A DNA stretch of 64,000 nucleotides from Nitrobacter sp. Nb-311A (GTDB lineage: Bacteria; Pseudomonadota; Alphaproteobacteria; Rhizobiales; Xanthobacteraceae), in contig NZ_CH672421.1 in NCBI RefSeq assembly GCF_000152905.1, forward strand, positions 1-64,000, in the 5' to 3' direction. Position numbers and translations under genes: made by a program. The notes under the pieces are model-generated. The model saw nothing but the letters and a program-made list of their open reading frames with translations. It was not told the origin of the DNA and searched no databases. This document shows positions 17,479 to 27,147 of the stretch, piece by piece. Every line of letters begins with the position of its first letter. The stretch's first letter is position 1.

Positions 17479-18180
17479 ATGAGTAATCTGCGGATGACCA
17501 GCGATGTGCGGCGGGAGTTGATCCTGAGCGCTGCGAAACGTTGTTTCGCACGCAACGGCTTCGCCGGTACGACGACCAAGAGTATTGCAGCCGCCGCCTC
17601 GATCTCAGAGGCGTTGCTGTTCAAACATTTTCCCACCAAGGCCGCGCTCTATGCCGACATTCTGGCAGAGGCTTGCCAGGCAGATCCGGCGCTGCATCGC
17701 CTGCTCGATCGCGAGCCTTCAACAGAGACGCTCGTCATTCTTGTCCGCGGCATGGTCAAGCATTTCCTGAATGCCTCCGCTTCGCCGGATCAGCAGGAGG
17801 CGCAGCGCCTGCGTCTCATGATTTCAAGTCAGCTCGACGATGGTGAATTTGCCCGGCTGTTGTACGAAAAAATCCGCGATCTGATCGGCCAGGCCTTCAC
17901 CACGTCGCTTGGGCGGGCGGTCGCTGCCGGGGATGCCGAGCCGGTCGGGCGGGAGCCGCTCAATCTGTTCTGGTTTGCGCATCATACAGTTTTGATGTTG
18001 GTCCTGACCAGGTTTCCTTCCGTTCCAGCCCTGTCATACGGCGGCGGGCCTGACCTGGAACGGCAGGTTTGTGAATTCATTCTCCGAGGAATCGGCCTGA
18101 ATGCAGCGGCAATTGCCTTGCATCTGGATCGGGAACCCATATTCAACGCCGCCCAGACGTCGGCCGCAGAAAGTGCATGA
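17479..18180 (+). CDS. TetR/AcrR family transcriptional regulator
   Basis: 233 residues from ATG 17479 (MSNLRMTSDVRRELILSAAK); an upstream GTG at 17461 would lie inside the operator-like palindrome, and ATG 17494 is a further possibility. The N-terminal helix-turn-helix is typical: RCFARNGFAGTTTKSIAAAA, ISEALLFKHFPTKAALYADI. The C-terminal ligand domain has a long hydrophobic helix LFWFAHHTVLMLVLTRFP. The gene ends two bases before the efflux adaptor start, so it is the first gene of the efflux operon and most likely its local repressor, acting at the palindrome 17457-17472. Confidence 0.92.
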   Translation: MSNLRMTSDVRRELILSAAKRCFARNGFAGTTTKSIAAAASISEALLFKHFPTKAALYADILAEACQADPALHRLLDREPSTETLVILVRGMVKHFLNASASPDQQEAQRLRLMISSQLDDGEFARLLYEKIRDLIGQAFTTSLGRAVAAGDAEPVGREPLNLFWFAHHTVLMLVLTRFPSVPALSYGGGPDLERQVCEFILRGIGLNAAAIALHLDREPIFNAAQTSAAESA

Positions 18181-18181
18181 C

Positions 18182-19393
18182 ATGACGGTAAGAAGGGAAG
18201 GCAATACCGGCGACGAGACTGTCGCACCACCGCGTGAACTGGACGAGAAGCCTCGCCCGCGCCCGGTGCGCACGAGGCGATGGTTTATCATTGTTGGCCT
18301 GCTGCTCGCGTTGCTCGTCGGCGGGCTGGTAGGGTTCAACGCGTTCCGCGCGCACATGATCGCGCAGTTCTTTGCCAACAACAAGCCGCCGCCGGTGACG
18401 ATCAGCGCTGCCGAGGCGAAGTCCGAGGTGCTGCCGAACTTGCAGCGGGCGGTCGGCAGCCTGGCCGCAGTGCATCAGGTCAACGTTACATCCGATGTCA
18501 ACGGGCGCATCACCGAGATTCTGTTCACCGCCGGCAGCCGCGTGGTCAAGGGCGCGCCGCTGGTGCAACTGTTCGATAAGCCGGAACAAGGCGATCTCGC
18601 CAGCTTCAAGGCCCAGGCGACGGTCGCGAGACTTGCGCTGGAACGGGCGAAGCAACTCGCCGCGCGTCAGGTAGGTCCGCAAGTGACGGTGGATCAGGCG
18701 CAGGCCGCTTTCGATCAGGCCAGTGCCGGCATTGCCAAGACCGAGGCGATCATTTCGCAGAAGCTGGTACGCGCGCCGTTTGATGGCGTCCTCGGCGTGC
18801 GTCAAGTGGAGGTGGGACAATTCCTCACCGCCGGTACGCAGGTTGTGTCGCTGACCGATCTGTCGACCCTGTTTGCGAACTTCACCGTTACTGAAAAAGA
18901 CAGTGCACGGCTTTCCGTCGGCCAGACGGTGCGGGTGTCGGTCGATGCTTATCCGGGCAAGACGTTCGACGGTAAGATCACCACCATCGAGCCACAGATA
19001 GCCACCGAAACCCGCAACATCCGCATCCAGGCCACTATCGCCAACCCCGGCGACATCCTTAAACCCGGCATGTTCGCCGAGGTCATCGTGGTGCTGCCGG
19101 ACAAGCCGCCGGTTATCACGGTTCCCGAAACAGCAGTCGATTACACGCTGTACGGAGACTCCGTCTATCTCATCAAAGAGAAGAAGGAAGACGACGGCAA
19201 GACCAGCTTGACGGTCGAGCGTACCTTCGTGCGTACCGGCGACCGGATCAATGGCCGTGCCGTCATTGAGAAAGGGCTCCAGCTTGGAGACAAGGTCGCT
19301 GCGGTCGGCCAGCTTAAGCTGCAATCGGGCGCCGCGGTCGAGATTTCGAAAGATCCGCTGCCGGAGATTCCGGAAAAGCCGCCGCTGAACTGA
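18182..19393 (+). CDS. RND efflux periplasmic adaptor (HlyD/AcrA family)
   Basis: 403 residues from ATG 18182. A cytoplasmic basic tail (RPRPVRTRRW) precedes one membrane anchor at about 35-52 (FIIVGLLLALLVGGLVGF). The lipoyl and hairpin domains follow (VNVTSDVNGRITEILFTAGS, KLVRAPFDGVLGVRQVEVGQ), then beta-barrel (DPSARL-type KDSARLSVGQTVRVSVDAYP) and membrane-proximal domains. It bridges the inner-membrane RND pump encoded next and an outer-membrane channel not encoded here. Translationally close to the TetR gene and 103 bp from the pump gene. Confidence 0.92.
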   Translation: MTVRREGNTGDETVAPPRELDEKPRPRPVRTRRWFIIVGLLLALLVGGLVGFNAFRAHMIAQFFANNKPPPVTISAAEAKSEVLPNLQRAVGSLAAVHQVNVTSDVNGRITEILFTAGSRVVKGAPLVQLFDKPEQGDLASFKAQATVARLALERAKQLAARQVGPQVTVDQAQAAFDQASAGIAKTEAIISQKLVRAPFDGVLGVRQVEVGQFLTAGTQVVSLTDLSTLFANFTVTEKDSARLSVGQTVRVSVDAYPGKTFDGKITTIEPQIATETRNIRIQATIANPGDILKPGMFAEVIVVLPDKPPVITVPETAVDYTLYGDSVYLIKEKKEDDGKTSLTVERTFVRTGDRINGRAVIEKGLQLGDKVAAVGQLKLQSGAAVEISKDPLPEIPEKPPLN

Positions 19394-19496
19394 TTTCAAG
19401 AACCGGGTCCGCCAAAGGGGGCGGCCCCGCATCGATCGAACGTCTCGCCGCTATGCTTCGATCATCACGGCGGCCACGCGTCAACGGAGCGCCCGC

Positions 19497-22400
19497 ATGG
19501 CATTCACGGACATCTTCATCAAGCGGCCGGTATTGTCGGTCGTCGTCAGCCTGCTGATCCTGCTGATCGGCATGGCGGCGGCCTACAATTTGCCGGTCCG
19601 GCAGTATCCGAAGCTGTCCAACACCGTGATCACCGTCACCACGGTATATCCCGGCGCGTCACCGGATCTGATGCAAGGCTTTATCACCACGCCGATCGAG
19701 CAGGCGGTCGCGTCGGCCGAGGGCGTCGACTACATCACCTCGGCCTCGACCCAGAGCCAGAGCCAGATCAAGGTTTACGTCAAACTCAACTTCGATCCGA
19801 ATGCGGCGCTCACCGAGGTTTTGTCGAAGGTCAATTCGGTGAGATACCTGATCCCAAAGGAAGCCAACGACCCGGTGATTTTGAAGTCCACCGGTGAGAC
19901 CACGGCGGTGATGTATATAGGGTTCTCGAGTGACGAACTCTCGGGTTCCGCCATTTCCGATTACCTGACGCGCGTGGTGCAGCCGATTCTCTCGACCGTG
20001 GACGGCGTGGCTTCGGCTGACATCCTCGGCGGCCAGACTTTCGCGATGCGGGTGTGGCTCGATCCGATAAAGATGGCCGGACGCAATGTGACCACCACGG
20101 AAGTCGCCCTCGCGATCGCCGCTAACAACTTCCAGGCGGCGGCCGGTCAGACCAAAGGCTACTATACGATCTCCAACGTTTCGACCAATACCGACCTGCA
20201 AAGCGTCGAGCAGTTCAAGCGCATGACGGTGAAGGCCAAGGACGGCGGCTTCGTGCGCATGGAGGACATCGCCACGGTGGAGCTTGCGGCGCAAAGCACG
20301 AACGCCAGCGTCGCTTTCAGCGGGCAGCGTGCGATCTTCATCGGCGTGCAGGCAACGCCTCAGGGCAACCCGCTGAATATCGTCTCCGGCGTGCGGGCGC
20401 TGTTTCCCGACATCGAGCGAAACCTTCCTCCCTCGATGAAGATGAAGGTGGCCTACGACTCGACCAAGTTCATCACGTCCTCGATCCATGAAGTGCAGAA
20501 CACTCTGATCGAAGCGGTCATCATTGTCATCGTTGTGATCTTTTTGTTTCTCGCCTCGCTGCGTTCGGTCATCATCCCGGTGGTAACGATCCCGCTGTCG
20601 CTGATTGGCGTCTGCGCGCTGATGATGGCAGCGGGATTTAGCTTCAACCTGCTGACGCTGCTGGCGATGGTGCTCGCCATCGGCCTTGTGGTCGATGACG
20701 CCATCGTGGTGGTGGAAAATATCCACCGCCATCTCGAGGAGGGCAAGACGGCGGTTCAGGCGTCATTGCAGGGTGCGCGCGAAATCGTCGGTCCGGTCAT
20801 CTCGATGACAATCACGCTGGCCGCGGTGTACGCGCCGATCGGCTTTCTCGGCGGTCTTACCGGCGCGCTGTTCCGCGAATTCGCCTTCACCCTCGCAGGT
20901 GCGGTGATCGTTTCCGGCGTCATCGCGCTGACGCTGTCGCCGATGATGTGCTCGGTGCTGCTTAAGCATGGCGGGCAGGGCCGGTTCGCCACTGCGGTCG
21001 ATAAGGTCTTTAGTTCGGTTACTGATCGGTACGGCCGCAAGCTGGATCGCTCGCTCGACTACCGGCCGGTGACGGCGCTATTCGCGGTGACCATACTCGG
21101 GCTGGTCGGCTTTCTCTATATGAACACGTCAACGGAGCTGGCGCCGGAAGAGGATCAGGGCATCGTGTTCGCGGTCGTCAAGGGACCGAAATACGCCAAT
21201 CTCGACTACATGGATTTTTACGGTGGGAAGCTCGACAAAGCATTTGCAAGTTTCCCCGAGACCGACCTGCGCTTTATGATCAACGGCACTGACGGAATCA
21301 ATAACGGCATCGCCGGCATGTTGCTGAAGCCGTGGGACGAGCGCACGCGCTCCGCGATGACTCTCAAGCCGCTGGTGCAAGCTCAAATCAGCAAGGCTGA
21401 GGGTGTCAATGCCTTCGCCTTCAATCGGCCGCCGCTCCCGGGCGGTCCGGGCGGTCTTCCGGTCCAGATGGTGATCTACAGCACATCCGGTTTCCAGGCG
21501 GTCTATGAGGAGATGAACAAGCTCAAGGATGCGGCGAAGAAGAGCGGCCTGTTCATCGTGAGCGATAGCGACCTTGACTACAACCAGCCGGTGGTTCGCG
21601 TCGCTATCGATCGGACCAAAGCGAACGATCTCGGCGTCACCATGCAACAGCTCGGCGTGACGCTGGCGACGTTGCTGGGCGGCAACTACGTGAACCGTTT
21701 CAACCTCCAGGGACGCTCTTATCAGGTGATCCCGCAGGTGCCGCGCGGCGAGCGCCTGTCGCCGGAATCCCTCGAGGGGTACTATGTGCCTGGGAGCGCG
21801 GGCCAGCAGATCCCGCTGTCCACGCTGGTCTCGATCAAGACCGACACCGATCCCAATGCGCTGACGCACTACAATCAGCTCAATGCTGCGACATTCCAGG
21901 CCGTGCCGATGCCGGGCGTGACGGTAGGCAAGGCGGTGGAGTTTCTCGAGCAGCAGGCGAAAAATCTGCCGAAGGGATTCAGTCATGATTACCTCGCCGA
22001 CGCCCGACAATACGTAACGGAGGGCAATCAGCTTGCGATCGCTTTCGGCTTCGCGCTCATCATCATCTTCCTGGTGCTGGCGGCGCAGTTCGAAAGCCTG
22101 CGTGACCCGCTCGTCATCATGATCAGCGTGCCGATGGCGATCTTGGGCGCGCTGATTCCTCTGTTCTTCGGCGTCGCGACGATCAACATCTATACCCAGG
22201 TGGGTTTGCTGACGCTGATCGGCCTCATCAGCAAACACGGCATCCTGATGGTCGAATTCGCCAACGAACTGCAACTCAAGGACCGACTCGACAAACGCTC
22301 CGCGATCGAGATGGCTGCGCGGATCAGACTGCGTCCGATCCTGATGACAACGGCGGCGATGGTCACAGGCCTGCTGCCGCTGCTGACGGCATCGGGAGCG

Positions 22401-22592
22401 GGCGCGGCGAGCCGGTTCTCGATTGGCCTCGTGGTCGTGGCCGGCATGATGATCGGAACGCTGTTCACCCTGTTCGTGCTTCCGGCTGTCTATGTTGCGA
22501 TCGCAACCGATCACCTTAACGGCACCAAGTCTGAACGTCGCAGGCAGATCGCTGAATTCGACATGGAGTCGAAAGCCTTGCGGCCGACATAG
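19497..22592 (+). CDS. RND efflux pump, HAE1 family inner-membrane transporter
   Basis: 1031 residues, the normal AcrB/MexB-type size. Starts MAFTDIFIKRPVLSVVVSLL, the family's first helix. Twelve helices in two groups flank two large periplasmic porter loops. The proton-relay aspartates are in TM4 (IGLVVDDAIVVVENIHRHLE, Asp400 and Asp401). With the HlyD-type adaptor it would expel hydrophobic toxins or drugs using the proton gradient; an outer-membrane factor must come from elsewhere. Third gene of the TetR operon. A long minus-strand open frame over its 3' half is an antisense artefact. Confidence 0.94.
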   Translation: MAFTDIFIKRPVLSVVVSLLILLIGMAAAYNLPVRQYPKLSNTVITVTTVYPGASPDLMQGFITTPIEQAVASAEGVDYITSASTQSQSQIKVYVKLNFDPNAALTEVLSKVNSVRYLIPKEANDPVILKSTGETTAVMYIGFSSDELSGSAISDYLTRVVQPILSTVDGVASADILGGQTFAMRVWLDPIKMAGRNVTTTEVALAIAANNFQAAAGQTKGYYTISNVSTNTDLQSVEQFKRMTVKAKDGGFVRMEDIATVELAAQSTNASVAFSGQRAIFIGVQATPQGNPLNIVSGVRALFPDIERNLPPSMKMKVAYDSTKFITSSIHEVQNTLIEAVIIVIVVIFLFLASLRSVIIPVVTIPLSLIGVCALMMAAGFSFNLLTLLAMVLAIGLVVDDAIVVVENIHRHLEEGKTAVQASLQGAREIVGPVISMTITLAAVYAPIGFLGGLTGALFREFAFTLAGAVIVSGVIALTLSPMMCSVLLKHGGQGRFATAVDKVFSSVTDRYGRKLDRSLDYRPVTALFAVTILGLVGFLYMNTSTELAPEEDQGIVFAVVKGPKYANLDYMDFYGGKLDKAFASFPETDLRFMINGTDGINNGIAGMLLKPWDERTRSAMTLKPLVQAQISKAEGVNAFAFNRPPLPGGPGGLPVQMVIYSTSGFQAVYEEMNKLKDAAKKSGLFIVSDSDLDYNQPVVRVAIDRTKANDLGVTMQQLGVTLATLLGGNYVNRFNLQGRSYQVIPQVPRGERLSPESLEGYYVPGSAGQQIPLSTLVSIKTDTDPNALTHYNQLNAATFQAVPMPGVTVGKAVEFLEQQAKNLPKGFSHDYLADARQYVTEGNQLAIAFGFALIIIFLVLAAQFESLRDPLVIMISVPMAILGALIPLFFGVATINIYTQVGLLTLIGLISKHGILMVEFANELQLKDRLDKRSAIEMAARIRLRPILMTTAAMVTGLLPLLTASGAGAASRFSIGLVVVAGMMIGTLFTLFVLPAVYVAIATDHLNGTKSERRRQIAEFDMESKALRPT

Positions 22593-22720
22593 GATCGAAG
22601 ATGTATCCACGGGCATGATTTGCTGCGTCGAACCGGACGGTTTGCGCACCCGAACCGCAATACTTAAGTTTGAGGGATAACGTTCGGCGAGGCCGTGCGA
22701 GTTTGCGTTCGGAGAGCCGC

Positions 22721-23974
22721 GTGGCGCTAGCGAAATCCGATGTTCTGGTCCTGGGAGCAGGAATTGTCGGCGTTTCCGCAGCGCTGCATCTCCAAAAGCG
22801 CGGGCGCGATGTTATCCTTGTCGACCGGCACGAAAGGGCGGGTGAGGAGACGAGCTACGGAAATGCCGGCCTGATCGAATGCGCGTCGGTTTTTCCGTAC
22901 GTGTTTCCTTATGATCTCCGGCAGATTCTGCGCTATGCGCTAAACCTTTTTCCGGAGGCGCATTATCGCTTTCGTGACTTGCCTGTGTTTCTGCCGTGGT
23001 TGCTCCGCTATATTCTTGCATCATCGCCTGAACGCGCGTTCCGCAGCGCGATGGCGGCTCTGCCGATGATTCAGCGCAGCCTCGTCGAGCATGAAGCTCT
23101 GATTGCGGAAGCGGGCGTGCCTCAGCTTTTGCGCCGGACGGGCTGGATCAAGCTGTTTCGGTCGACAGCGACGCTGGACAAGGGCATCGCTGATCTCGAA
23201 CGCGTTCGCCGGTATGGGGTCGAAGGAGATGTTCTCGACGCCAGGACGATCGCCATGCGCGAGCCGAATCTGTCCGGAACGTTCGCCGGCGCCATTCACT
23301 GGCCAGCGCCGGGCTTTATTCCAGATCCGGGAGCCTTGACGAAAGCCTATGCGGCGTTGTTCCTGCGCCGAGGCGGTCGTTTTGTTGCTGCCGACGCGCA
23401 GACGCTGACGAAAAGTCAGGGAGCATGGCGCATCCAGGGTCCCAAGGGAGCTCTGTTGGGACGCGAGGCCGTGATTGCCCTGGGGCCATGGTCCGACGAT
23501 GTCTTCCGTCCGCTCGGCTACGATATGCCGCTCGGCATCAAGCGCGGCTATCACTTGCATCTCGCGCCACGCGGCAATGCGGTGCTCAATCATCCCGTAC
23601 TCGATTCGGATCGCGGCTATCTGTTGGCGCCGATGAATCAGGGCGTGCGCCTGACGACCGGTGCGGAGTTCGCGCGCCGCGACGCGCCTCCGACCCCGGT
23701 GCAGATTGAACGAGCGCTGCCTCTGGCGCGCGGGTTGTTTCCCCTCGGTGAAGCGATCGAGGCGACGCCCTGGATGGGGAGGCGTCCTTGCATGCCCGAT
23801 ATGCTCCCGGTGATCGGAAGGGCGGCCCGTCATGCCGGGTTGTGGTTCAATTTCGGACACCAGCACCACGGTCTGACCCTTGGTCCGGTAACGGGCCGGC
23901 TGCTGGCGGAAATGATGACGGGCGCCACGCCGTTTGTCGATCCGAGGCCGTTCGCCGCGGAGCGCTTTCGTTGA
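22721..23974 (+). CDS. DadA-like FAD-dependent amino-acid/glycine oxidoreductase
   Basis: 417 residues from GTG 22721, chosen because GGAGA at 22711-22715 precedes it; a TTG at 22670 gives a longer, unlikely N terminus. DAO-fold flavoprotein: VLVLGAGIVGVSAALHLQKR (FAD GxGxxG at 12-17), VDRHERAGEETSYGNAGLIE, and C-terminal WMGRRPCMPDMLPVIGRA followed by GLWFNFGHQHHGLTLGPVTG. The pattern is that of D-amino-acid dehydrogenase (DadA) rather than soluble D-amino-acid oxidase. Substrate is unknown. No alanine racemase lies nearby. It starts 128 bp after the RND gene, probably as its own unit. Confidence 0.86.
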   Translation: MALAKSDVLVLGAGIVGVSAALHLQKRGRDVILVDRHERAGEETSYGNAGLIECASVFPYVFPYDLRQILRYALNLFPEAHYRFRDLPVFLPWLLRYILASSPERAFRSAMAALPMIQRSLVEHEALIAEAGVPQLLRRTGWIKLFRSTATLDKGIADLERVRRYGVEGDVLDARTIAMREPNLSGTFAGAIHWPAPGFIPDPGALTKAYAALFLRRGGRFVAADAQTLTKSQGAWRIQGPKGALLGREAVIALGPWSDDVFRPLGYDMPLGIKRGYHLHLAPRGNAVLNHPVLDSDRGYLLAPMNQGVRLTTGAEFARRDAPPTPVQIERALPLARGLFPLGEAIEATPWMGRRPCMPDMLPVIGRAARHAGLWFNFGHQHHGLTLGPVTGRLLAEMMTGATPFVDPRPFAAERFR

Positions 23975-24080
23975 ACCACGGTTCGCGGTCCTGGTACCGA
24001 TGTGACGTGCCGTCGCGATGTCTTGCGCCACAGGTGGTCCCGCAGCGATACTGCTGTTGAATCAAGCTTTGTTTCGTTCG

Positions 24081-24195
24081 TTACTGATTGAGTCGGAAGC
24101 GAAGCTTGAGATTCTTGTTTCGACGCGTTTTCTTCACGCGAACAGGTCATCCATCCTCGGATCAGGCAGGAGGACACGTTCCGCTCGAAAACGCC
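24081..24195 (-). repeat. Dispersed intergenic repeat, copy B (long form)
   Basis: Minus-strand copy: GGCGTTTTCGAGCGGAA at the 24195 end, then about 35 extra bases, GTTCGCGTGAAGAAAACGCG, and a degenerate TTCCGACTCAATCAG palindrome remnant. Resembles copy A in carrying the internal extra block. It ends immediately before the ribosome site of the DUF6489 gene. Confidence 0.75.
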
Positions 24196-24208
24196 ACAGG
24201 AGTGCGCC

Positions 24209-24457
24209 ATGAAGATGAATATAGAGATCGAGTGTACACCCCTCGAGGCTCGCGAGTTTTTGGGGCTTCCGGATGTCCAGCCGATGCAGAATGCCGTGAT
24301 GGAGAAAATCCAGCAGAAGATGGCGGAGAACATCGATAAGTTCTCGCCGGAGGCGATCATGCAAACCTGGTTCGATCCAAAGATGGCGGAGCGCTTCCAG
24401 GATATGTTCGTCAATATGTCAGGACTCGGGGCGGGACGGACGAGAGATAAAAAGTAG
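24209..24457 (+). CDS. DUF6489 family protein
   Basis: 82 residues from ATG 24209 (MKMNIEIECTPLEAREFLGL), with AGGAG upstream. Continues PDVQPMQNAVMEKIQQKMAE, EAIMQTWFDPKMAERFQDMF. This is a small, mostly helical protein found across Alphaproteobacteria. Function unknown. No signal peptide or metal motif. Repeat copy B sits directly upstream, so the repeat may form part of its leader. Confidence 0.82.
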   Translation: MKMNIEIECTPLEAREFLGLPDVQPMQNAVMEKIQQKMAENIDKFSPEAIMQTWFDPKMAERFQDMFVNMSGLGAGRTRDKK

Positions 24458-24545
24458 ACGCGGCCGGGCGGTGAAGCTGCCGCATCGGCTGGACGGAGCG
24501 TGCCGTGTCAGGTTTGCGGCGAACGATCGGGAGCGGATCTTCGGA

Positions 24546-25766
24546 TCAGCTACCTGTCATGCGTGTCCTAATGCGAACTTCCGACGTCAGCGTTCTGTGA
24601 ACCGGACACTTGTCTGCGATGTCCATAAGTTTTTGCCGCTGCTCGGGGTCGAGCGTTCCTTCCATCGCGATCTCGCGCTCGATGAGATCGAGCATGCCGG
24701 TTTTGGTTTCGCATTCGGCGCAATCCTTTGCATGAACCTTGCGGTGCCGCAGTCTGACGGTGGCGCGATCAAGCGGCAGCGCCTTCCGTTCGGCATATAA
24801 TCGCAGGGTCATCGAGGTGCAGGCGCCGAGCGCGGCAAGCAGAAGATCGTAAGGTCCGGGTCCGGTATCGTCGCCGCCGACAGGAATTGGCTCGTCGGCC
24901 AACAATCGATGCGGACCGACGGTCACGGTCTGCTGGAATTTGTTGTGGCGGGTTTCCTGGACGACGACGTCGCGCGCGCCTGGGTCTTCCGCGGCGCTGG
25001 CGGGCTGCGGTTCCAGGTAGCGCTGCGCCCAGGAGGCGATCACCTCCGCCACGTAGTCGGTGTCGCGCCTCTCGCTTAACAGATGATCGGCGCCGGCGAG
25101 CGATATGAAGCTTTTTGGATGTTTCGCAGTAACGAAAATGCGGGTGGCATTGTCGATGCCCACGATGTCATCGGTCGGCGAATGCAGGACCAGCAACGCT
25201 TTTCGCAGGTTCGCGATTTGCTCCGTCAGGTTGTGCTCGGCGATATCGTCGAGAAACTGCCGGCTGATGTGGAATGGGCGGCCGGCGAGGGACACCTCGA
25301 CCGTGCCTTGCGCGCGGATGTCCGCGACGTGATCAGCGAACAGGCGCGTGACATGAGCGGGATCGGACGGCGCGGCGATCGTCGCCACCGCTTTTGCTTC
25401 GGGAATCCGTGCCGCGGCAGCGAGAATGGCGGCTCCGCCGAGACTGTGGCCGATCAAAAGTGTTGGCGCCTTACGTGTTTGCCGCAAATGGTCGGCCGCC
25501 AGAACGAGATCCGCGATGTTGGAGGAAAACGTGCTGTTGGCGAATTCGCCTTCACTTGCACCGAGGCCAGTGAAGTCAAATCGCAGAACGGCTATTCCTC
25601 GTCTCGTCAGCCCCTCGGCGATGCGCTTTGCCGCAAGCACATCCTTGCCGCAGGTGAAGCAGTGCGCGAACAGCGCGTAGGCCACCGGTTCGATGTCGGG
25701 GAGATCCAGCGTGGCTGCAAGTTCGAGACCATCCGATCCGGAAAACTGGAAACGCTCGCGCGGCAC
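24546..25766 (-). CDS. Fused alpha/beta hydrolase - OsmC domain protein
   Basis: 406 residues with two domains. Residues 1-250 are an alpha/beta hydrolase (RFDFTGLGASEGEFANSTFS, nucleophile elbow LLIGHSLGGAAIL, late His in SLAGADHLLSER). Residues 270-406 are an OsmC/Ohr-type peroxide-reductase domain (VGPHRLLADEPIPVGGDDTG, LGACTSMTLRLYAERK with the first redox Cys, DIADKCPVHRTLTSEV with the second). The fusion is known in many Proteobacteria. The hydrolase may release a substrate or thiol for the OsmC domain, but this is not established. Cytoplasmic, likely an oxidative-stress role. Confidence 0.9.
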   Translation of the reverse strand: MPRERFQFSGSDGLELAATLDLPDIEPVAYALFAHCFTCGKDVLAAKRIAEGLTRRGIAVLRFDFTGLGASEGEFANSTFSSNIADLVLAADHLRQTRKAPTLLIGHSLGGAAILAAAARIPEAKAVATIAAPSDPAHVTRLFADHVADIRAQGTVEVSLAGRPFHISRQFLDDIAEHNLTEQIANLRKALLVLHSPTDDIVGIDNATRIFVTAKHPKSFISLAGADHLLSERRDTDYVAEVIASWAQRYLEPQPASAAEDPGARDVVVQETRHNKFQQTVTVGPHRLLADEPIPVGGDDTGPGPYDLLLAALGACTSMTLRLYAERKALPLDRATVRLRHRKVHAKDCAECETKTGMLDLIEREIAMEGTLDPEQRQKLMDIADKCPVHRTLTSEVRIRTRMTGS

Positions 25767-25799
25767 GTCTCGCTTCCTTCTCTTATAGTCTGACAGCGT

Positions 25800-25860
25800 A
25801 TTCGAGGTGGATGCCGGTTCGCATGAAGAAAACGCGTGAGATCGAAATCACGGAGCCACG
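25800..25860 (+). repeat. Dispersed intergenic repeat, copy C (short, lacks the palindrome)
   Basis: Plus-strand ATTCGAGGTGGATGCCGGTT then CGCATGAAGAAAACGCGTGA, matching copies D and E over about 50 bases and then diverging before the GCTTCTGATT palindrome. It lies between the start of the hydrolase-OsmC gene and the end of the P450 gene. Confidence 0.7.
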
Positions 25861-25886
25861 CGCGCGATGCGGCGAAGCCGGCGGCC

Positions 25887-27083
25887 TTAAGTTCTTCCGA
25901 GCAGCAGCGGAAGCTGGCGCGGGCCGCGCACGCTTCCCTCGGACCACTTCACTTCCCCTGACGGATCAAGCCGGAACTCCGGAATTCGTTTGAGCCACTC
26001 CTCGATAGCAACAAGCATCTCCATGCGTGCAAGATGAGCGCCGACACAACGGTGGATACCGACGCCGAAAGCGATATGGCGGTTCTCCTTGCGGTCGATG
26101 ACGATCTTGTCGGCATCGGGGAAAACGGCCGGGTCGCGGTTGGCGGCCGGGAAGGATAGCAACACCATGTTGCCGGGTTTCATCGGGCAGCCGCTCACGG
26201 TGGCTTCTTTCATGACCTCGCGCCCCGACGTGGCCGGCGCATATGCGCGCAGGAATTCCTCGACAGCGGTCGGTATCAGTTCCGGCTCGGCAATGAGACG
26301 CTCGCGATCCGCCGGCGTTTGCGCAAGGTGCCACAACGAGGAGCCGATGGCGCTCCACGTGGTGTCGATGCCGGCGACCAGCAGCAATCGCAGCGCGCCC
26401 TGGACGTGCATGTCCGTCAATGGTTGCCCGTCCTCGCCCCGCGCATTCATCAATGTCGCGATCAGGTCGTCGGTCGGGTGCTTCTTTCTCGCTTCGATCT
26501 GCTCGGCGAAATAGGCGACCATTTCGCGAACGGCCTGCATCACCGCAGCGTCATCATACAGGCCCACTTCAAGTATCTCGTGAATCCACTTTATGAAGAG
26601 ATCGCCGTCCTTTTCCGGCACGCCAAGCATGATGGTGATAGCTCGGGTGGGAATGTATCTCGTGTAGCGAGCCGCCGCGTCGCAGCCTTTCTCGTTTATG
26701 AATCCGTCGATCAGTTCATTGCAGATCGTGCGTATCCTCGGCTTCAGCTTGGTCACGGCTTCTGGCGCAAATGGCGGCAGCAGGATCTGCTTGGCATGTT
26801 TGTGCGCGGGTGGGTCCGATGTGATGGGCGGCGCCGGCGGCGGCGGCTCCGGGCGGAAGTTGCGAACCACCACGCGGCGCGACGAAAAACACTCGGTGTC
26901 GTGGCAGATTTCCTTTACCGCCTCGTAGGTCGTGGGCAAGTAGACGCCCAGAAAGCGGCTGGTGTGAGCGACGGGGCATTTGGTGCGCAGGTCGTCCCAG
27001 ATCGGGAAAGGATCTTCGGTCCAGCGGGGATCTGTATGGTCAAAATCGTGAACCCAGTCGGTGACGGGGGCAGGGCTGGACAT
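25887..27083 (-). CDS. Cytochrome P450
   Basis: 398 residues, soluble bacterial P450 size, ATG at 27083 behind GGAGAAG. Haem-binding loop HIAFGVGIHRCVGAHLARME with the thiolate Cys346; I-helix oxygen-activation motif VAGIDTTWSA at 237-243; ERR-triad helix EEFLRAY near 275-281. Monooxygenase of unknown substrate, taking two electrons from a ferredoxin. The gene lies 64 bp downstream of a His-ligand ferredoxin gene on the same strand, clearly its operon partner. The likely reductase is at 14773. CYP subfamily cannot be assigned by eye; a large Pro-rich B-C region (RPEPPPPAPPITSDPPAHKH) could help. Confidence 0.94.
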   Translation of the reverse strand: MSSPAPVTDWVHDFDHTDPRWTEDPFPIWDDLRTKCPVAHTSRFLGVYLPTTYEAVKEICHDTECFSSRRVVVRNFRPEPPPPAPPITSDPPAHKHAKQILLPPFAPEAVTKLKPRIRTICNELIDGFINEKGCDAAARYTRYIPTRAITIMLGVPEKDGDLFIKWIHEILEVGLYDDAAVMQAVREMVAYFAEQIEARKKHPTDDLIATLMNARGEDGQPLTDMHVQGALRLLLVAGIDTTWSAIGSSLWHLAQTPADRERLIAEPELIPTAVEEFLRAYAPATSGREVMKEATVSGCPMKPGNMVLLSFPAANRDPAVFPDADKIVIDRKENRHIAFGVGIHRCVGAHLARMEMLVAIEEWLKRIPEFRLDPSGEVKWSEGSVRGPRQLPLLLGRT

Positions 27084-27147
27084 CGACTTCTCCGGGAAAT
27101 TGCGCTACCGTTCCGACGCCGGAGGCTGGCGCTCAAAAAGTACGATT

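Noticed and set aside
21129-22649. 506-residue minus-strand frame over the RND pump
   Set aside because: Arg/Gln/His-rich antisense shadow of a recognised transporter; no start signal or domain.
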